Program-made: the position numbers and the translations under genes
NCBI RefSeq assembly: GCF_007752135.1
Contig: NZ_CP036298.1
Location: forward strand, 496,001-560,000
DNA length: 64,000 nt
DNA from: Aureliella helgolandensis
Lineage (GTDB): Bacteria > Planctomycetota > Planctomycetia > Pirellulales > Pirellulaceae
Direction of reading: 5' to 3'
The notes under the pieces: generated by a model
The model's database searches: none
The model's input: the letters and a program-made list of their open reading frames with translations, nothing else
Told to the model about the DNA's origin: nothing
Shown here: positions 8,794 to 18,109 of the stretch, piece by piece
Position numbering within the stretch: position 1 is the stretch's first letter
Layout: the number at the start of each line of letters is the position of its first letter

Positions 8794-9434
8794 GCAGTGT
8801 CTCCATGCGTCGAGGCCGCGTGGTGCGGGCCTGGAACTCCATATTCAGTTGCTTGAAAAGCGCACCTTGTCAGCAAATCCTCAGAGGAATGCGGTATTGG
8901 CGCGCTGTGGAGACTATAGACATTCTTCCAGAGCGGTCGCAAGACTGTTTCTGTCGTTCGAAGCGGTCGCTGCCCGTTGGGGATCGAGGGCCGTCATGCA
9001 GCGGACCGGTTCGCCTAAGGGTGGAGAATTTGTCATGAAACTAACGATTTTCTGCGACATCGTCTGAACCGCCTGCCGACAATAAACGTCTCAGCGGTTA
9101 TAAACTCAGGCAGTCAATCGGTCTGCCTCGATCGAGCGTGAGGCAGGATGGGGCCGGATTGGGAACAGCCCGGCCGGTGGCCGATGCCGTCTGTTTTCCT
9201 CAAGCGACAAGCTCGCGAACGTGAAAATCGCTCACGGGGGGATTGGCTGCTACCGCTAGACACGACGCCAATCCGCTCACTTGTGGCTGGGGATTTGCCG
9301 ATTTGCCGATTCGGTGGGGCGGACTGATGAATATGGCTACCTTTTGTTGGGGTAGCGCGGTTCCGTACTGGGAGCCGTTAAATCTTAAACACTTGCGAGA
9401 TCTTTTGTACGGATCTCCCCTTCCTTTGCAGGAG
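8794..9434. other. Intergenic region upstream of thrS with two hairpins
   Basis: This divergent region between the GT9 gene and thrS must hold both promoters. Two adjacent stem-loops can be drawn: 9123-9129 with 9140-9146 (CTGCCTC/GAGGCAG), and 9152-9157 with 9170-9175 (GGCCGG/CCGGCC). Neither is followed by a T-run, and the conserved T-box sequence is not visible. The thrS frame is open back to 9243, but that stretch does not look like protein. Confidence 0.4.
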
Positions 9435-11636
9435 ATGCTACCTGTGCTTCAAGTTCAATTGCCTGATGGTTCGATCGTCGAGCACCCCGAGACTGCGACC
9501 GCGCTGGATGTGGCCGAGAAGATTGGTTCGCGTTTGGCGAAAGCAGTCGTGGCGGCCAAGATCGGTGACCGTGTCGTGGACGCCATGCGACCGCTCAAGG
9601 ACATTACCGACGAATCTCCCGTTCCACTCAAACTGCTGACCGAGCGGGATCCTGAGGCGCTCGATGTGCTGCGGCATTCCTCGGCGCACATTATGGCCCG
9701 AGCGGTAATGCGACTCTATGATGGCGTTTCGCTCGCCTTCGGCCCTACCATCAACAATGGCTTCTATTATGATTTCGAGCTGAAGCAGAAGATCAGCGAA
9801 GATGACTTCGAGGCCATCGAGCAAGAGATGGCAAAGATCATTGCAGAGGCTGAGCCGTTTGAGCAGTTTTTGCTCAATCGCGAAGAGGCGGTGAAACTCT
9901 GCGCCGACTTGAAACAGTCGCTCAAAGTCGAGCATATTGAGACCGGACTTGCGGATCACGAGGAACTCGGATTCTACCGCCAGGGTGAGTTCGTCGACCT
10001 GTGCCGTGGCCCGCACATTCCCAATGCGAGCAAGGTCAAAGCGTTCAAGCTGTTGTCGGTCGCCGGCGCGTATTGGAAGGGCGATGCCAAGGGGAAGCAA
10101 CTGCAGCGGTTGTATGGCACGAGCTGGTTCAACCCCAAGGATCAACAGAAGTATCTCGATCAATTGACCGAAGCGCGTCGACGTGATCACCGTGTACTCG
10201 GCAAAAAACTAGGATTGTTTCAAATCAATCCAGAGGTCGGGCAAGGCCTCTGCTTGTGGCTTCCCAAGGGGGCTCGCGTTCGTGTTCTGCTCGAAGATTT
10301 TCTTCGTAACGAATTGCTGCAGCGTGGTTACGATCCCGTGTTCAGTCCCCATATCGGACGCGTCGAACTCTACGAAACCAGCGGACACTTTCCCTACTAC
10401 CGTGACAGCCAGTTTCCTCCGTTGTTCGTCGAGCAAGCAGGCTCGCTGATCGACGCTTGGATCGACCGCCTGCAATCCCCCGAAGGTCTGACGATCGAGG
10501 CGGAACGACAACTCAGCGAGGCGGCTGAAGTGCTGGGGGCTGAACTCCCGAACTACAAGCCCGAATCGGAGGTGGCGGATCGAGTCGCCGTCTTGCAGAC
10601 TTGGCAGCGCGCTCACGAACGCTACCTGATCAAGCCGATGAACTGTCCCCACCATGCTCAGATCTTCAAGGCGCAGCCGCGGTCGTACAAGCAACTACCG
10701 CTGAGGTTCATGGAATTTGGTTCCGTTTATCGCTACGAGCAAACGGGAGAGCTGAATGGCATGCTCCGAGTGCGGGGACTGACGCAAGACGATGCGCACA
10801 TCTTCTGCACTCAAGATCAGGTGGAAGAAGAGTTCCGGAGGACTATTGAGCTGACTCGCTTTGTCCTCGAAAGCGTGGGACTGTCCGACTATCGCGTCCA
10901 GCTGTCGTTGCGCGACCCCAAGAGTGACAAGTATGTGGGGAGTGACGAGAATTGGAACAAGGCCGAGGCGGCGCTCCGCCGGGTGCTGGAAGAGAGTGGG
11001 CTGGAATTCAGCGCCGCCGAAGGGGAAGCTGCGTTTTACGGTCCCAAAGCGGACTTTATGGTTCGGGACTGCATCGGTCGCCAATGGCAGCTCGGTACCG
11101 TACAGCTTGACTATAATCTGCCGGAGCGGTTTAAGCTGGAGTATGTGGGATCGGACAACGGCGTGCATCGACCGGTCATGATCCACCGTGCACCGTTTGG
11201 CTCGTTGGAGCGTTTTGTGGGGATGCTGATCGAGCATTTCGCAGGAGCCTTTCCCATGTGGCTGGCGCCGGAGCAAGTCCGCCTGTGTCCATTGAGCGAG
11301 AAGACCAATGACTACGCACTCGAGTTGGAACGCAAGATGACCGCTGCCGGATTGCGCGTAACTACCGATGTTCGCGGGGCGAAGGTTCAGGCCAAGATTC
11401 GCGACGCGCAGCTTGAATTGATCCCTTACATGGCCGTGGTCGGCCCCAAGGAAGCCGAGGCGGGGGCCATTGCCTTGCGCGATCGCATCGATGGCGATTT
11501 GGGGGCCATGCCGTTCGATGCCGCCTTGGAAAAGTTGCTCGAAGAGGTGCGAAACCGTACGATTCGGCAAGTTGCCAAGCAGGAAGAGCAAACCGAACTG
11601 CCTGAAACTGCCGAAACCGGCGGCCACGAGTATTGA
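9435..11636 (+). CDS. thrS: Threonine--tRNA ligase
   Basis: Cytosolic class II aminoacyl-tRNA synthetase that charges tRNA-Thr. With the ATG at 9435 the protein has 733 residues and opens with the TGS domain (residues about 1-65). The editing domain follows with its HSSAH metal motif. The catalytic core has [24 protein letters not shown] (zinc-binding Cys) and [13 protein letters not shown], and an anticodon-binding domain closes the protein. Family members are usually about 640 residues; the excess is mainly an insertion of about 60 residues between the FPP strand and the KPMNCPHH motif (around 10425-10620). An upstream in-frame start at 9243 would add 64 residues without family resemblance and was rejected. 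dusB begins four bases after the stop. Confidence 0.95.
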   Translation: MLPVLQVQLPDGSIVEHPETATALDVAEKIGSRLAKAVVAAKIGDRVVDAMRPLKDITDESPVPLKLLTERDPEALDVLRHSSAHIMARAVMRLYDGVSLAFGPTINNGFYYDFELKQKISEDDFEAIEQEMAKIIAEAEPFEQFLLNREEAVKLCADLKQSLKVEHIETGLADHEELGFYRQGEFVDLCRGPHIPNASKVKAFKLLSVAGAYWKGDAKGKQLQRLYGTSWFNPKDQQKYLDQLTEARRRDHRVLGKKLGLFQINPEVGQGLCLWLPKGARVRVLLEDFLRNELLQRGYDPVFSPHIGRVELYETSGHFPYYRDSQFPPLFVEQAGSLIDAWIDRLQSPEGLTIEAERQLSEAAEVLGAELPNYKPESEVADRVAVLQTWQRAHERYLIKPMNCPHHAQIFKAQPRSYKQLPLRFMEFGSVYRYEQTGELNGMLRVRGLTQDDAHIFCTQDQVEEEFRRTIELTRFVLESVGLSDYRVQLSLRDPKSDKYVGSDENWNKAEAALRRVLEESGLEFSAAEGEAAFYGPKADFMVRDCIGRQWQLGTVQLDYNLPERFKLEYVGSDNGVHRPVMIHRAPFGSLERFVGMLIEHFAGAFPMWLAPEQVRLCPLSEKTNDYALELERKMTAAGLRVTTDVRGAKVQAKIRDAQLELIPYMAVVGPKEAEAGAIALRDRIDGDLGAMPFDAALEKLLEEVRNRTIRQVAKQEEQTELPETAETGGHEY

Positions 11637-11640
11637 AGCT

Positions 11641-12795
11641 ATGGTGAATCGATCCACTTTGAACATCTCCAGGGAATCCTCCCCAGTGCGCTCCGACCTG
11701 GAGCGCGCTGCTGCCGAGGCAGAGTCAGTGACCCAGCCGTTGGTCGTTCCGCCGCTGCGCATTGGGCCGTTGGTGATTGATCCACCCATCCTCCAAGCAC
11801 CCATGGCTGGGTTTACCAATTATGCGTACCGCCAAGTGGTCCGCGAATACGGCGGAGTGGGTTTACAGGCCACGGAAATGGTCAACGCGCGCGGTTTCGT
11901 GTGGCTCGATGAACACGAGGCAGAGCATCCAGATCGTCTATGGGGAGTGCGCGAGGAAGCGCGCCCCCTAGCGGTGCAAATCTGGGACAACGATCCTGAG
12001 ACGATGGCCAAGGTGGGGCGGCGTTTGGCGGAAGAGTATCAAGTCAGCGTGGTGGACATCAATTTTGGCTGTCCGGTCAAACAGGTGACCCAGCGGGCGC
12101 ATAGCGGATCGTATCTATTGCGCGATCCGCAGCGGATGCACGAGATCATCAGCCAGTTGGTGCGCGCCTGTGCACCCACACCGGTCACTGCCAAGATTCG
12201 CTTGGGCTGCACCCGCAAATCGGCCAATGCGAAGGAGATCGCCAAGGTTGTGGAGGAGGCAGGTGCGTCCGCCCTAACCGTTCATGGACGTACTGCCGAG
12301 GACTATTTCAAGGGGAGTGCGGATTGGGAGCAGATTGCTGAAATCAAACAGCATTTGGTCCACATACCACTGATCGGGAACGGGGACTTGGATAGTGCCG
12401 AGAAAGTGGTCTTCGCCTTTCGCAATTACCAAGTGGATGGGGTGATGATTGCCCGTGCGGCACTGGGCCGCCCGTGGTTGTTCGCGCAATCCGCCGCAGC
12501 CCTGCGAGGTGAGCCCATTCCGCCGGAACCGACGTTGGCCGAACAGAAGGAATGCATGTTGCGGCACTTCAAATTGGTAGTCGAGCGGTTCGGAGTGCAG
12601 CAGGGGACGCATCTCATGCGCAAGTTCGCTTGCTGTTATGCTCAGGGACGCAGGGGCGCGCGTATGTTCCGCACCAAAGTTGCCCATGTTGAGTCGCCCG
12701 AAGCCTTCTACGAAGCTGTCGAAACGGCGTTTCCGACCGACGATGAGCCGCCCAAGCAAGAGTCAAATGCAGTTGAACCAGGCGCGTCTTCCTAG
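11641..12795 (+). CDS. dusB: tRNA-dihydrouridine synthase (DusB-like)
   Basis: Flavoenzyme that reduces specific uridines in tRNA to dihydrouridine. The 384-residue product has the Dus TIM-barrel signatures: the FMN-binding opening LQAPMAGFTNYAYR (about residues 49-62), the INFGCPV segment with the catalytic-site Cys and downstream HSGSYLL, the TAKIRLG strand, the VHGRTAEDYFKG substrate/FMN loop, and LIGNGDL near residue 245. The start at 11641 lies four bases beyond the thrS stop, so the two genes form a tRNA-centred operon. The open frame back to 11470 is only the shadow of thrS. About 45 residues precede the barrel and about 25 polar residues trail it. Confidence 0.9.
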   Translation: MVNRSTLNISRESSPVRSDLERAAAEAESVTQPLVVPPLRIGPLVIDPPILQAPMAGFTNYAYRQVVREYGGVGLQATEMVNARGFVWLDEHEAEHPDRLWGVREEARPLAVQIWDNDPETMAKVGRRLAEEYQVSVVDINFGCPVKQVTQRAHSGSYLLRDPQRMHEIISQLVRACAPTPVTAKIRLGCTRKSANAKEIAKVVEEAGASALTVHGRTAEDYFKGSADWEQIAEIKQHLVHIPLIGNGDLDSAEKVVFAFRNYQVDGVMIARAALGRPWLFAQSAAALRGEPIPPEPTLAEQKECMLRHFKLVVERFGVQQGTHLMRKFACCYAQGRRGARMFRTKVAHVESPEAFYEAVETAFPTDDEPPKQESNAVEPGASS

Positions 12796-12823
12796 CGCTG
12801 TTCAATCCTTAGCTGCGACGCGT

Positions 12824-14422
12824 CTAGGGCGCAAAGGGAGGCAAGTCAAAAGTGCTTCCATCCCAGAGGACTCGTGGGTCCCCCGTCTCTGCGAGCGTTG
12901 TCAGTAGCCGCTCTGAAAGCTGTTGCTTGACTTCCTGGAATTCAGGCTCGCTGGCAAGATTGTGGAGGTGATCGGGATCGCGGCGGATGTCGAACAACTC
13001 TTCGCGGGGCCGGAGCCCCAGGGTGAGGTCTACTTGAGCGGCAATGGCGGGGGTAGCGAGATGCGTGAGCATCCAGGCCTTGGTAGGGCTGGCGTCCAGG
13101 TCTGCAAATGCATCAAAGGTTTTTTCGCGCATCGATACGTAGGAGGGGAAGTCGCCAGCCGGAAGCCCAAAGCCTGGGGCGGTACCCATCGGAAAACGAT
13201 CGGGTTTGAAATTCAGGATATAAAGGTACTGGTCGGTACGGATAGCGCGCTGTGGGTAGGGCAAATTACCAGGGCGAGCCTTGGCCACGTGACGCTCACG
13301 TCCCACAATGACATGGTCGCGAGTTGGGTCGACTTGGCCTGATTTCTCGGACGCCAGGATCGGTAGGAGACTGCGGCCGGTCATGACGCCGGGGATGGTG
13401 ACGCCGGCGGATTCCAGAAAGGTGGGAGCCAGATCGGGAAGGCAAACAAAGTCATCGACGACTCTGCCCGCTTTCCCGCCGAAAGTGGCCGGCATTCGAA
13501 TAGCCAGCGGGACTCGCGTTCCCAGGTCGTAGAGATTGCATTTGCCGCGGGGAATGCCGGGAATACCGTGATCCCCACTAACCACGACGATTGTGTTGTC
13601 GTCGAGCCCCTGTTGCTGGAGTTCGTCGAGCAGCACACCGAGGCCGGCATCAAAGGCCTGGACTTCCCCCAAGTAGTCGCAGAAATCTTCACGGACTTCG
13701 GCAACATCGGGCAGATAGCTCGGTAGTTTGCCTTTCAGGGATTCTGGGGCGAGCCCCCAATGCTTTTCACCGGATCCCTGGATCCACTTGCGGTGGCAGT
13801 TGGTCGGGCCGAACCAGTAGCAGAAGGGCCGTTCTTCGGGGCGCGCGTCGAGGAAGGATTGGAAGTTTTTCCGGACCTCATCGAGCAATGCCGACTTGGC
13901 AGCCGTTGCATCGGTTTGTTTGGCGACAAATTGAGAAAATTGGTTGAACTTGCGACCAGCCGAGTGAAAGCCGGTTCTCTTGCCACCGTAGGGTTGGTTG
14001 GCTGGAGAGCCGGGGGACCAGACCTTGTGGGTGTAGCCGATCGAGTAGCCTGAGGACTCGAGCAGGAGTGGATAGGTTGGGGTGTTGTCGTCCCAGATGG
14101 CGCCTTGCAGGATCGCCCCCAGGCCGGTCCGCCAAAAGTACTGGCCACTTAACAGGGAGCTGCGGCAAGGGGTGCATGACGGAGCGTTTACGTACGCCTG
14201 TGTGAAGAGTACGCCGTCGCGGGCAACGGCGTCAAAATTGGGCGTGCTGACGATATCGCCAGGGCCTCCCGGTTCGAGTTCTGCATAGGCACTCGCGTAG
14301 CGTCCCCAATCATCGGCAAAGGCAAAGACGATGTTGGGACGCTCCGCCGCGCGACTTGCCGGCGACAGTGGGCTGGCGAGCAGCATGCACAGCGTGACTA
14401 GAGGGCGTAGTAGACAGCGCAT
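12824..14422 (-). CDS. Exported sulfatase (arylsulfatase family)
   Basis: A 532-residue type I sulfatase with a cleavable signal peptide (residues 1 to about 26, ending SRAAE). It opens the alkaline-phosphatase fold with [13 protein letters not shown], whose paired Asp residues bind calcium. The formylglycine signature is CTPCR at residues 83-87, so Cys83 is expected to be converted to formylglycine. The fourth position is Cys instead of the more common Ser, which still fits the CxPxR rule. A later GDHGIPG segment supplies further metal ligands. It would release sulfate from a polysaccharide or other ester outside the cytoplasm; the substrate is not predictable. The gene converges on dusB with a 28-base gap. 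No maturation enzyme is nearby. Confidence 0.9.
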   Translation of the reverse strand: MRCLLRPLVTLCMLLASPLSPASRAAERPNIVFAFADDWGRYASAYAELEPGGPGDIVSTPNFDAVARDGVLFTQAYVNAPSCTPCRSSLLSGQYFWRTGLGAILQGAIWDDNTPTYPLLLESSGYSIGYTHKVWSPGSPANQPYGGKRTGFHSAGRKFNQFSQFVAKQTDATAAKSALLDEVRKNFQSFLDARPEERPFCYWFGPTNCHRKWIQGSGEKHWGLAPESLKGKLPSYLPDVAEVREDFCDYLGEVQAFDAGLGVLLDELQQQGLDDNTIVVVSGDHGIPGIPRGKCNLYDLGTRVPLAIRMPATFGGKAGRVVDDFVCLPDLAPTFLESAGVTIPGVMTGRSLLPILASEKSGQVDPTRDHVIVGRERHVAKARPGNLPYPQRAIRTDQYLYILNFKPDRFPMGTAPGFGLPAGDFPSYVSMREKTFDAFADLDASPTKAWMLTHLATPAIAAQVDLTLGLRPREELFDIRRDPDHLHNLASEPEFQEVKQQLSERLLTTLAETGDPRVLWDGSTFDLPPFAP

Positions 14423-14472
14423 TGAGTCGCCTCATTTCGTTGAAGAAAAGGGGGAGGAGTGTTTGGCGGACG

Positions 14473-15543
14473 CTACTTCCACCGGCTCTTTCCACTACCG
14501 GCTTGGGCCCGACCGATGGTCCAGGCCTTGAGCCCTAGGGACTGCGCAATTTCAAGGATGGTGTTGGCGTAGTAGGGGTTGACCATCAGAGTAAGCCCGA
14601 TCCCCATGTTGAAAATGTGAGCCATTTCCTCATCGGCAATTTGGCCGAGTTGTTGCACCCAATTGAACATGGGGGGAATCTCCCATGAGTTCCGCTCGAA
14701 GACGAGGTCGACGTTGGGGGGCAGGATGCGTTCGGTGTTCTCCAGCAGTCCCCCGCCGGTAATGTGCCCAATGCCATGGACGACATGTTTGACTTTGTAA
14801 TGTCGGAGGATTTTTTGCGTGAGGTTGGAATAGATAATCGTGGGGGTCATCAGTGCTTCCCCCACGGTTTGGCCAAGTTCCTTCACCGGATCATCGACGC
14901 TCAGGCCCGCTTTCTCGAAGACCGCCTTGCGAATCAAGCTGTAACCGTTGGAGTGGAATCCAGAGGATTGGATCCCGATGACCACATCGTCGGGGGCGAT
15001 CTGCTTGCCGGAGATCAATTGTTTTTTCTCGACGACTCCGACGCAGAAGCCAGCCAGATCGTAATCGTCGCCATTGTAGAGGTCGGGCATGATGGCCGTT
15101 TCGCCACCCAGCAGGGAGCAATCTCCCTGAATACATCCCTGGCTAATGCCAGCCACGATTTGCTCCAGCAGTGGCGGGTTGTCGCGACTCATGGCGACAT
15201 AGTCGAGGAAGAAGAGCGGTTCGGCCCCGCAGCACAGGATATCGTTGACGCACATAGCGACTAGATCGATTCCTACCGTGTCGTGTCGTCCGAGGAGCTG
15301 GGCGACTTTGAGTTTGGTGCCCACCCCATCGGTGCCCGAGACCAAGATCGGTTCTTCGTACTTGCGGGAAAACAGGGCATTGTTGAAGTCGAGCTGGAAG
15401 AGTCCTGCGAAGCCACCATCGTTTTTCATTACCCGAGGGCTGAAGGTGCGATGCATCAGCTTGGGCAGTCGCTGCATCGACTGTTCGTAAAGCTCGAGGT
15501 CGACACCGCTGTCCTTGTAGGTAATTGGGCTCATCAGCTTCAA
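14473..15543 (-). CDS. purM: Phosphoribosylformylglycinamidine cyclo-ligase
   Basis: AIR synthetase of purine biosynthesis: closes the imidazole ring of FGAM with ATP to give AIR. The 356-residue length is normal. Recognisable parts are the N-terminal [12 protein letters not shown], the ATP-binding region [15 protein letters not shown] (about residues 66-80), [25 protein letters not shown], the [13 protein letters not shown] segment and the C-terminal [13 protein letters not shown] loop. The start at 15543 gives the family N-terminus; Met4 is the only close alternative. It is divergent from hemW, and the sulfatase gene lies 50 bases downstream on the same strand. No other pur gene is in the window. 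Confidence 0.95.
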   Translation of the reverse strand: MKLMSPITYKDSGVDLELYEQSMQRLPKLMHRTFSPRVMKNDGGFAGLFQLDFNNALFSRKYEEPILVSGTDGVGTKLKVAQLLGRHDTVGIDLVAMCVNDILCCGAEPLFFLDYVAMSRDNPPLLEQIVAGISQGCIQGDCSLLGGETAIMPDLYNGDDYDLAGFCVGVVEKKQLISGKQIAPDDVVIGIQSSGFHSNGYSLIRKAVFEKAGLSVDDPVKELGQTVGEALMTPTIIYSNLTQKILRHYKVKHVVHGIGHITGGGLLENTERILPPNVDLVFERNSWEIPPMFNWVQQLGQIADEEMAHIFNMGIGLTLMVNPYYANTILEIAQSLGLKAWTIGRAQAGSGKSRWK

Positions 15544-15803
15544 ATCATTCCGTATAGTTGTATGCAGTCACAAAGTTGGCGGAGGCTGCGCGAAGCGACG
15601 CGCATCCCACTGGAAGGGGTGGGCTGGGGCGGTGGCAGGCATCCGCCGCATATTATGGCCGTTTTCGCGGCAAATGCCCACTCCCTGTCGCACAAGGAAG
15701 CCATGGAACGGGCACCTCAGTACTGAACTTACGTCCCGGCGCCCCTCTCCGCTGGCTGCGCGACCCATTACGCTTCGTTTACCCCCATGCTGAGTGCACT
15801 CCC

Positions 15804-17027
15804 ATGCCGCCTCGCAGTGCCTACATTCACGTTCCATTTTGCCGCCATCGTTGTGGCTACTGCAATTTTACGCTGATAACCGGCCGGGATGACTTGGTCG
15901 ACAGCTATCTGGACGCCCTTGAGCTGGAGATGAGTTCACAATTGGAGTCACCGCAGGAGGTCGACACGCTCTTCCTCGGTGGAGGGACTCCCAGCTATCT
16001 GACGGGAGAGGCGCTGCAAAGGTTGTTTGCAATGATTCAGTACTGGCTGCCGCTGGCTCCCGGTGGAGAATTCTCTAGTGAAATGAATCCGCTCGATTGC
16101 GTTGCTGAGCAATTGGAGGAATTTCGCGCTGCTGGAGTCAATCGTGCCAGTGTGGGGGGGCAATCGTTTGCGGCCGACAAGTTGAAGATTTTGGAACGGG
16201 ACCACTCGGGCGAGGATTTGGAAGCTGCTTTGGCACGCTGTGCCAAGTTTTTTCCGAGCGTTTCGCTCGACCTGATCTTCGCCTCGCCAGGGGAAACGGT
16301 CGCGCAGTGGCGATCCGATTTGCAGCTGGCCATGAAGTCGCCCATCCAGCACTTGTCGACCTACGGTTTGACGATTGAGCGGGGAGCCGCTTTTTACAGT
16401 CGCGTGGCGCGTCAGGAATTGACCGAGATCGATGCCGATGAGCAGCTTGAAATGTACTCGCACGTGATGGATGCGTTGGTGGCCGCGGGTTGGGAGCACT
16501 ACGAGGTTTCCAACTTTTCACTCCCCGGTTTCCGCTGCCGACACAATGAAGCGTATTGGCTGGGGCGGCCCTGGTGGGCATTCGGTCCCGGTGCCGCTAG
16601 CTATCTGGAGGCCTCCCTCGCTGGAGAGCTGACGGATGAGCGGAAGGTGGAGCCAAGTGATCGCATCGCCGGGAATGCGACCTTGAACGCATCTTCCAAC
16701 ATGGTGCGGCGAGTCAATCATCGTAGTACGACGACCTACATTCGCCGTGTGCTGGCCGGACAGTCGTCCGTTGCTGAACGGGAGGTTTTGTCGCCGGAGC
16801 AGCAGGTGCGGGAGCGTTTGGTTTTCGGCTTGCGGCGGTTGGAGGGAGTCTGCTGGGGCGGGTTGGAGCAGTGGTGGAAGGCGCCCCTCGAACCTCTCTT
16901 TCAGCCCTACCTGTCACGATATTTGGAACAGGGCTGGCTGGAGTGGAGCGGCGAGCACTTGCGTCTGACCCGGGCTGGCTTGGTCATTAGTGATGCTCTG
17001 TGGCCCGACCTGTTGTGCGCGGACTAA
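15804..17027 (+). CDS. hemW: HemW-like radical SAM protein (coproporphyrinogen III oxidase-like)
   Basis: A 407-residue radical SAM protein. The cluster motif CRHRCGYC lies at residues 13-20 and has the CxxxCxxC spacing. It is preceded by YIHVPF and followed by a TLFLGGGTPSYL segment and an SVGGQSF motif, all typical of HemW/HemN-like proteins. The C-terminal HemN-type domain contains HYEVSNFSLPG and FGPGAASYL. HemW is regarded as a haem chaperone, whereas HemN is the oxidase; the CxxxCxxC motif lacking a fourth downstream Cys favours HemW. The frame is open back to 15558, but that 82-codon extension carries no family sequence and was rejected. The gene is divergent from purM. Confidence 0.88.
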   Translation: MPPRSAYIHVPFCRHRCGYCNFTLITGRDDLVDSYLDALELEMSSQLESPQEVDTLFLGGGTPSYLTGEALQRLFAMIQYWLPLAPGGEFSSEMNPLDCVAEQLEEFRAAGVNRASVGGQSFAADKLKILERDHSGEDLEAALARCAKFFPSVSLDLIFASPGETVAQWRSDLQLAMKSPIQHLSTYGLTIERGAAFYSRVARQELTEIDADEQLEMYSHVMDALVAAGWEHYEVSNFSLPGFRCRHNEAYWLGRPWWAFGPGAASYLEASLAGELTDERKVEPSDRIAGNATLNASSNMVRRVNHRSTTTYIRRVLAGQSSVAEREVLSPEQQVRERLVFGLRRLEGVCWGGLEQWWKAPLEPLFQPYLSRYLEQGWLEWSGEHLRLTRAGLVISDALWPDLLCAD

Positions 17028-17392
17028 CGGGGCAAATCGTCCCTGAACGGGGGCTTCGTTGGCGGGCGGGATTGCGGTGGTGCTCGCAGGGTACCGGCCT
17101 CTTGCCCGCATAGCCAGCCTACCCAAGCGGTATGCTCCACGGCAGTGGGGGCCGGCTGGACAGGGATCGCCAGAAGCACAATCGCGAAGGAAGGAAACAG
17201 AGGGATTGAGGGGCATTCAGGAGTTGGAAACGTTTGGATAGCCACTTGGATTGGAGCGGAGCACGTCGTCGTGAGTGGTCGCGGGAAACCGCCAATTAGA
17301 GGATGATGGAGCCTGCTCGGGGAGCGCGGCGTTTCCCAATTGCAGCTTGAGCTAGCAGTCGATGGTCGTTTCACGAACGAGAGGTGAGGTCA
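17028..17392. other. Intergenic region between hemW and the globin gene
   Basis: 365 bases in which I see no convincing gene. A minus-strand open frame of 116 codons crosses most of it, but it is proline-rich, low in hydrophobic core residues and has no recognisable domain. No hairpin with a T-run follows hemW. Confidence 0.4.
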
Positions 17393-17824
17393 ATGTCGGA
17401 AAGGGAGAATCGCGAGCCACGTGTCGAGAATATTGCCACAGGGGGACGCCCATTGACGGAAGCGGAGGTCTATGCGGCGATTGGTGATGAAGGATTTGCA
17501 ACCTTGTGCGCAGCGTTTTATCGTCGCGTTCCGGAGGATGCCATTTTGGGGCCGATGTACCCGGCGGATGACTGGCAGGGAGCGGAACAGCGATTGCGGG
17601 ATTTTTTGATTTACCGCTTTGGGGGGCCAGCAACTTACATCGAACAGCGTGGGCACCCACGGTTGAGAATGCGTCACGCTCCTTTCAAAATCGATGTGGA
17701 TGCACGCAATCGGTGGGTTGAGTTAATGGACGCCGCGCTTCAAGAGGCCGAATTGCCACCTGCGGCCACTGCCGCGCTGTCCAACTTTTTCGACCACATG
17801 GCCACTTTTATGATAAATCGCTAG
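17393..17824 (+). CDS. Group II truncated haemoglobin
   Basis: A 143-residue protein with the 2-on-2 globin pattern. AFYRRV near residue 45 supplies the distal Tyr (B10), and the FGGPATYIEQRGHPRLRMRHAPF segment (about 82-104, described by its ends) contains the proximal His in RHAPF. A following RWVELMDAAL supplies the Trp typical of group II (trHbO). These proteins bind oxygen or nitric oxide and are thought to act in redox or NO protection; the actual role here is unknown. The ATG at 17393 has a GAGGT site five bases upstream and is preferred over the in-frame GTG at 17384. About 30 residues precede the globin fold. The gene stands alone. Confidence 0.88.
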   Translation: MSERENREPRVENIATGGRPLTEAEVYAAIGDEGFATLCAAFYRRVPEDAILGPMYPADDWQGAEQRLRDFLIYRFGGPATYIEQRGHPRLRMRHAPFKIDVDARNRWVELMDAALQEAELPPAATAALSNFFDHMATFMINR

Positions 17825-18109
17825 CCCCGAACGCTAGGAAAACGTTGCCAGCCGGGAGTAACTGTGTCCGGAGAGCTGGCACGGGCTGGGTTGTAGCGGA
17901 GATTTCCGCTAAATTCTAACTTGACAAGACCAGCGGCAGGGACGAATTTTCCAGCCCTTTCCTGTCCTCGGCTGGCACTTCTCGCCATGAGGGGCCGCAC
18001 GGAGGCGGTGGGCATCGGTCGCTTATCTGCAATGGCAAGCTTCGGTTTTTAGGCGGCCGGCGATTGCTCTGTTCAATTCACTCAGTTAGAGGATGGGAGT
18101 CTCTCCAAC

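Noticed and set aside
9121-9180. T-box riboswitch upstream of thrS
   Set aside because: The conserved T-box sequence and specifier-loop layout are not visible.
9243-9434. 64-codon N-terminal extension of ThrRS
   Set aside because: No family resemblance upstream of the normal ThrRS opening at 9435; simply an open frame in the leader.
11470-11640. Longer start of dusB
   Set aside because: It lies within thrS in another frame, and the ATG at 11641 gives the operon spacing and normal N-terminus.
10695-11819. 374-codon minus-strand open frame
   Set aside because: Antisense shadow of thrS and the start of dusB, with no domain.
15558-15803. 82-codon extension of hemW
   Set aside because: The radical SAM opening starts at 15804; the upstream frame is not protein-like.
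16000-16500. Several minus-strand frames over hemW
   Set aside because: Shadow frames; they share the hemW codon-position bias and lack domains.
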